Positions 4,517 to 7,559 of a DNA stretch of 7,559 bases are shown one piece after another (position 1 is the first letter of the stretch; every line of letters starts with the position of its first letter). The notes under the pieces were generated by a model. It was not told where the DNA came from, searched no databases, and was given only the letters and a program-made list of their open reading frames with translations. Location of the stretch: the NCBI GenBank assembly GCA_030625905.1, contig DAOUQA010000104.1, forward strand, positions 1 to 7,559, read 5' to 3'. Source of the stretch: Kiritimatiellales bacterium (GTDB lineage: Bacteria; Verrucomicrobiota; Kiritimatiellia; Kiritimatiellales; Pontiellaceae). The position numbers and the translations under genes are program-made.

Positions 4517-5377
4517 TTATAGCGACGAGCCGCGCCAGTGGAGCTTTTGCGTGAGCACGGAAAAATAGCTAAATCCGGGCAATTGAAGAAACTGCACTGG
4601 ATGGGGGCTCCGGCGAATCGCAATCCGTCCGCCCTGCTCCACCCTGTATTCATCCTGTCCATCGATGGAGAGGATCAGCTCCTTGGCCGCGCTAACAACT
4701 TCGATTTCGATCAGACTGGAATTGGGCACCACCAGCGGGCGCGAGCTAAGCGTATGTGGGCAAATCACATTGATCCCAAAGCCGCCGATCCCCGGGTGCA
4801 GGATCGGCCCGCCGGACGAAAGCGAGTGGCCGGTGCTGCCCGTCGGGGTTGAAACCATCATGCCATCGCACATAAACGAGCAGACGGCCTCGCCATCGAT
4901 TAAAAGCTTCAGCGTAACAATGCGTGACGAGGCGCCCCAGCCCAACACGACATCGTTCAGCGCGGAATTCTCGCCCACCACCGTTTCCTTGGCAAAAATA
5001 CGGCATTCGGCCACATCGCGCACGGAGACCTTATAGCTCTTGTCCGCTATGGCATCCAGAGCCTTCGCCATTTCCGTGTCGCCAACACTGGTTAAAAACC
5101 CGAGGCTCCCAAGATTGATACCCATGATGGGGATCTTGGCTCCATGCAGCGCACGGGCGGTGTAGAGCACCGTACCGTCGCCGCCCATGGCGAGCGCGAT
5201 GTCCACTTTCTTCGCAAACATCTCGACCGGCAGATGCTCCGCTCCGAGGTGCCCGGCCATCTCCGCATCTTCCGCATAGAGCTTGAAGCCATGCCCCTCC
5301 GCCAAGCGGCGTAGCTCGCCCAACACATTTTCCGCCCGCGGACGCTTCGTGTTTATAATGACACCAATTCTTTTCAT
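4517..5377 (-). CDS. nadK: NAD kinase
   Basis: A 286-residue cytosolic enzyme that phosphorylates NAD to NADP using ATP or polyphosphate, the source of the cell's NADP pool. Hallmarks in order: MKRIGVIINTKRP (1-13); MGGDGTVL (64-71), the GGDG nucleotide motif with the catalytic aspartate; NLGSLGFLT (88-96); LNDVVL (140-145), equivalent to the usual NE dinucleotide but with Asp; DGMMVSTPTGSTGHSLSSGG (171-190), the glycine-rich NAD-binding signature; CPHTLSSRPLVVP (206-218); and SIDGQ (237-241). Length is typical. The frame stays open upstream to 5572, but that extension overlaps the protease gene and crosses a 12-bp hairpin, and the family's conserved start is MKRIGVI, so I place the start at 5377. 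No good Shine-Dalgarno site precedes it. The S8 protease gene lies 82 bases upstream on the same strand; co-transcription is possible but no functional link is evident. Confidence 0.96.
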   Translation of the reverse strand: MKRIGVIINTKRPRAENVLGELRRLAEGHGFKLYAEDAEMAGHLGAEHLPVEMFAKKVDIALAMGGDGTVLYTARALHGAKIPIMGINLGSLGFLTSVGDTEMAKALDAIADKSYKVSVRDVAECRIFAKETVVGENSALNDVVLGWGASSRIVTLKLLIDGEAVCSFMCDGMMVSTPTGSTGHSLSSGGPILHPGIGGFGINVICPHTLSSRPLVVPNSSLIEIEVVSAAKELILSIDGQDEYRVEQGGRIAIRRSPHPVQFLQLPGFSYFSVLTQKLHWRGSSL

Positions 5378-5386
5378 GGCTCGTAG

Positions 5387-5414
5387 TATAGATTCTTCAT
5401 CCGAAGAATCTATA
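5387..5414. promoter_or_regulatory. 12-bp perfect hairpin/palindrome in the NAD kinase leader
   Basis: TATAGATTCTTC (5387-5398) and GAAGAATCTATA (5403-5414) are exact inverted repeats around a four-base loop, nine bases upstream of the NAD kinase ATG. On the plus strand ATTTTT follows, giving a terminator shape, but no plus-strand gene precedes it. On the minus strand no T run follows, so it is a strong leader hairpin or an operator. A second small inverted repeat, TTTTTGC/GCAAAAA (5416-5422, 5426-5432), adjoins it. It may separate the protease and NAD kinase transcripts or control NAD kinase. Confidence 0.65.
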
Positions 5415-5459
5415 ATTTTTGCGTAGCAAAAAACGAATGCAGTTAACGGATTGGAATCC

Positions 5460-6755
5460 CTACTTTTGGGCGGCTTTAAAGGCGGCGTAGGGGCTGGAAA
5501 TAGAGGTTCCGGCATAGGACTGGCCGTTGAAGACGGCCTTGGCGGGTTCATAGATTTCGACGAAATCGCCAAAATTGGAGTTTTCCCATTGGCTGCCGTC
5601 GGGGTTCAGCCCCCCCACGGCAATGACCGAATCGTAGCCCGCCGGATAGATGAGCTCCCCGGTCGGCTCGTTACCTGCGGCGGCGTAGAGGGTCATGCCG
5701 TTTTGCGCGGCAAAGTTCATGGCGGCTTCCATAAACGTGCTATCCACCTCGGAACCCCAGCTCATGTTGACGATCTTTACTCCGGAGCTGGCGGCATATT
5801 CAAGGGCACGCATGAGGGTATCGGAACTGGTCATGCCGTTTTCATCGAACGTGCGGATGGCCAGCACCGGCACGCCGGTTTCGGCCGCCGCAGCGCCCTC
5901 GGGGGTTATGACCCCGGCCGCCACCAGTGCGGTCAGGGTGCCATGGCCGAGAGGGTCGCTAATTTCTGCCGAGGGGTCTACCGCATCATAGGTTCCCCGA
6001 ATCACCGAAAGGTTGGCATATTGGGGATCGAGGCCGGAGTCGAACACGGCCACTGCGGTTTCGCCGGGCTGGAGATGCAGGTTGATCCCCGTGCCGCTTC
6101 CAGACATTGGACCGGGTGTGTTTCCAATTCTTGGGAATGCAAGATTGGGTTCGGATGAATCAACCCCGTCGTGCGCATTTGCAATCTCCATCGCCTTTTC
6201 AACCGACATGCCCTCGTTGAGCTTGATTCGGTAGATGCCGGGCGGGTCAATGACCTCGATGATGGTTCCGCCGATTTTCGCGAGCAACGCATGGAGGTCG
6301 TTGAGGGTGTATCCTTCCTTGAAGCCCACCATGATTTCGCTGCGGATATACTTGATCCCGTCCTTGCCTTCGACCACATCGAGCACCCTGCCCTTGGCAG
6401 AAAGCGGGCGGGCGGCAGAGAGGTTGCCGTCGGAATAGATGCGAATGGCCGAAATTTGATATAGCTCGCCAAGCGGGCTCCGCACCTTTTTCCATTCGAG
6501 CAGATAGCTGTGCGGACTGGCCAACTGGGCAATCAATCGGTCAACCTTCGTATTTTCCCAGTCGCCGGAAACCCGGCCCAGTTCCAGCGACGGATCGATC
6601 AGCACCTCCACCCCGCACTGCTCAAAAAGCTGCAGCACCTTGGACAACGGGGCTTCATCGGCCTTCAGCCACGCGTGATCGCCCTCCATCCGCAACGTGG
6701 CGGCCGGTGCAGCCAGCGGCAACAGTAGAATTGCGAGGACGGGGAAAAGTTTCAT
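5460..6755 (-). CDS. Secreted S8 family (subtilisin-like) serine protease
   Basis: A 431-residue exported protease precursor. Residues 1-19 are a signal peptide (Lys2, hydrophobic core LAILLLPLA, cleavage near APA-A). Residues about 20-90 hold PLSKVLQLFEQCGVEVLIDP, which resembles the short STN-type domain of secretins and TonB receptors. Residues about 138-208 (SEIMVGFKEGYTLNDL to SSEPNLAFP) resemble the fervidolysin/subtilase propeptide that chaperones folding. The catalytic domain follows: Asp239 in VAVFDSGLD, His271 in GHGTLTALVAAG, VNMSWG (329-334), oxyanion Asn362 in AAAGNEP, and Ser418 in YAGTSISSPYAA. All four functional residues are present, so activity is plausible. Unusual points are DSG for the common DTG, Leu-Thr for the usual His-Val after GHGT, and an end only 13 residues beyond the catalytic Ser, where subtilases usually continue with a full helix and more. 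Substrates are unknown. No Shine-Dalgarno site precedes the ATG. The 166-bp gap to the divergent DUF485 gene (6756-6921) must hold both promoters, but I see no convincing boxes. Confidence 0.9.
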   Translation of the reverse strand: MKLFPVLAILLLPLAAPAATLRMEGDHAWLKADEAPLSKVLQLFEQCGVEVLIDPSLELGRVSGDWENTKVDRLIAQLASPHSYLLEWKKVRSPLGELYQISAIRIYSDGNLSAARPLSAKGRVLDVVEGKDGIKYIRSEIMVGFKEGYTLNDLHALLAKIGGTIIEVIDPPGIYRIKLNEGMSVEKAMEIANAHDGVDSSEPNLAFPRIGNTPGPMSGSGTGINLHLQPGETAVAVFDSGLDPQYANLSVIRGTYDAVDPSAEISDPLGHGTLTALVAAGVITPEGAAAAETGVPVLAIRTFDENGMTSSDTLMRALEYAASSGVKIVNMSWGSEVDSTFMEAAMNFAAQNGMTLYAAAGNEPTGELIYPAGYDSVIAVGGLNPDGSQWENSNFGDFVEIYEPAKAVFNGQSYAGTSISSPYAAFKAAQK

Positions 6756-6921
6756 AGACCGGAAGATAACGTGCCGCGCCGGAAAAACAATGCATTAAGC
6801 GGCAAACCTTTATGTCTGTTCAACACATGTATTTTATCCACTAAATGGTTGGAGGAAACACGCACTTCTGGTAAGCATCTCCGACTTTTTGTATCAAATC
6901 AAATCCAATACGGGGGAAAAT

Positions 6922-7206
6922 ATGCTACACGAACCAGCCGCCAAGGCGGAAAAGGACGCTGCGTCCGAATGGAAGGCCAAGCTTGGCATTAAGCTTTTCT
7001 GGCTTTATTGCATTATCTACATGGGCTTCGTCGGGATCGCCGTATTTGCGACCGAAACCATGAAAATCAAGGTGCTCGCAGGAACCAACCTCGCGATCAT
7101 CTACGGACTGGCGCTGATCGTTTTCGCCATCATCCTCGGCCTGGTCTACAACCATCTTTGCACCAAGAAGGAAGATGAAATGAAAAAAGACGGGGAGACG
7201 AAATAA
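6922..7206 (+). CDS. DUF485 family inner-membrane protein (YjcH-like)
   Basis: A 94-residue protein with a charged N-terminus, two membrane helices (about 24-43 and 54-77) and a highly charged Lys/Glu/Asp tail. Size, topology and position directly before an acetate-permease-like symporter match the DUF485 family, whose E. coli member yjcH precedes actP. Its exact role is unknown; it is thought to accompany the transporter. The ATG at 6922 is preceded by CGGGGG about six bases upstream, an acceptable ribosome site. An in-frame ATG at 6889 adds 11 residues but lacks such a site. The stop codon TAA and the following gene's ATG share one base, so the two are translationally coupled in one operon. 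The upstream protease gene is divergent. Confidence 0.85.
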   Translation: MLHEPAAKAEKDAASEWKAKLGIKLFWLYCIIYMGFVGIAVFATETMKIKVLAGTNLAIIYGLALIVFAIILGLVYNHLCTKKEDEMKKDGETK

Positions 7207-7559
7207 TGAATTATACTCCCAGCCCCATTGCTATTTCCATTTTCCTCGCCTTCGTCGGCCTCGTGCTCGGCATGTCGTTCTACTTCGCCCGCAAGGCCAA
7301 ATCGGCCGAGGGCTACTTCGCCGCAGGTGGAACCATTCACTGGTTTGTCAACGGCATCGCCTTTGCGGGCGACTATCTCTCCGCCGCCTCGTTCCTCGGC
7401 ATCTGCGGCCTCATCGCCACCTATGGCTACGACGGCTTCCTCTACTCCATCGGCTATCTCGCCGGCTGGATCGTTGCCCTCTTTGTAGTGGCGGAACCGA
7501 TGAAACGCCTCGGAAAATATACCTTTACCGACGCGCTGGACTCCAAGTTTAACTCCAAG
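7206..7559 (+). CDS. Sodium:solute symporter, acetate permease (ActP)-like, N-terminal part (partial)
   Basis: The first 118 residues of a transporter that continues past the window. Features: a first helix at about 7-26 (IAISIFLAFVGLVLGMSFYF), then ARKAKSAEGYFAAGG (28-42), the SSS-family cytoplasmic loop, then WFVNGIAFAGDYLSAASFLG (46-65), the conserved unwound helix with the sodium-site serines, and a third helix at about 77-97 ending VAEPMKRLGKYTFTDAL. The AGDYLSAASFLG motif and the DUF485 partner gene point to the ActP subgroup, which takes up acetate and related short monocarboxylates with Na+ across the inner membrane. The substrate here is inferred from family only. Its ATG overlaps the DUF485 stop by one base (TAATG), indicating coupled translation. 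Confidence 0.92.
   Translation, partial: MNYTPSPIAISIFLAFVGLVLGMSFYFARKAKSAEGYFAAGGTIHWFVNGIAFAGDYLSAASFLGICGLIATYGYDGFLYSIGYLAGWIVALFVVAEPMKRLGKYTFTDALDSKFNSK

Noticed and set aside
5378..5572. N-terminal extension of NAD kinase by 65 codons
   Set aside because: The extension is Pro/Ser-rich, overlaps the end of the protease gene and crosses a perfect hairpin. The family start MKRIGVI lies at 5377.
5451..6158. 235-codon plus-strand open frame opposite the S8 protease
   Set aside because: The composition is complement-like and no domain is recognisable. The protease frame carries signal peptide and catalytic motifs, so the plus frame is a shadow.
6771..6992. 73-codon plus-strand frame in the protease/DUF485 intergenic region
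   Set aside because: No domain or ribosome site; it runs into the DUF485 gene in another frame, whose membrane helices are clear.

Overview
The window looks like a chromosomal stretch from a Gram-negative-type bacterium, most likely of the PVC superphylum and possibly Kiritimatiellota. This placement is inferred from protein flavour, the weak Shine-Dalgarno sites, a VanZ-like protein, an envelope-type subtilase and many small intergenic repeats. It is not proven. Translations are clean for six chromosomal genes, and there is no phage, plasmid, CRISPR or rRNA/tRNA signal.

Layout: (1) 1-83 is the 3' end of gap (GAPDH, + strand), closed by a strong intrinsic terminator. (2) 84-723 has no intact gene. 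It holds two inverted copies of a 27-bp palindromic repeat around three 26-bp tandem repeats, a decayed membrane-protein fragment, a 10-bp hairpin and a good sigma70-type promoter. (3) 724-1923 is pgk (+). (4) 1924-2303 is gene-free and holds hairpins plus a roughly 209-bp structured element bounded by 15-bp inverted repeats, which contains a third copy of the 27-bp repeat. (5) 2304-2703 is a PadR-family regulator gene (- strand) framed by two almost identical 25-bp palindromes. (6) 2813-3949 is a VanZ-like membrane protein with a large extra domain (-). (7) 3989-about 4361 is a multiply deleted cydB pseudogene (-), followed by a GC-rich structured repeat. (8) 4517-5377 is NAD kinase and 5460-6755 a secreted S8 (subtilisin-like) protease (both -), separated by a 12-bp perfect hairpin. 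(9) 6922-7559 is a DUF485 membrane protein overlapping by one base the start of an acetate-permease-like sodium:solute symporter (+, runs off the window).

How the parts relate: gap and pgk are consecutive glycolytic enzymes and are commonly adjacent. Here they are split by about 640 bp of repeats and debris and each has its own signals, so they appear to be expressed independently. The DUF485/SSS pair is a known carboxylate-uptake arrangement. The cydB wreck shows a lost cytochrome bd oxidase subunit, which would fit reduced dependence on oxygen respiration. The most unusual parts of the window are the dispersed 27-bp palindromic repeat family and the padR gene flanked on both sides by twin palindromes.
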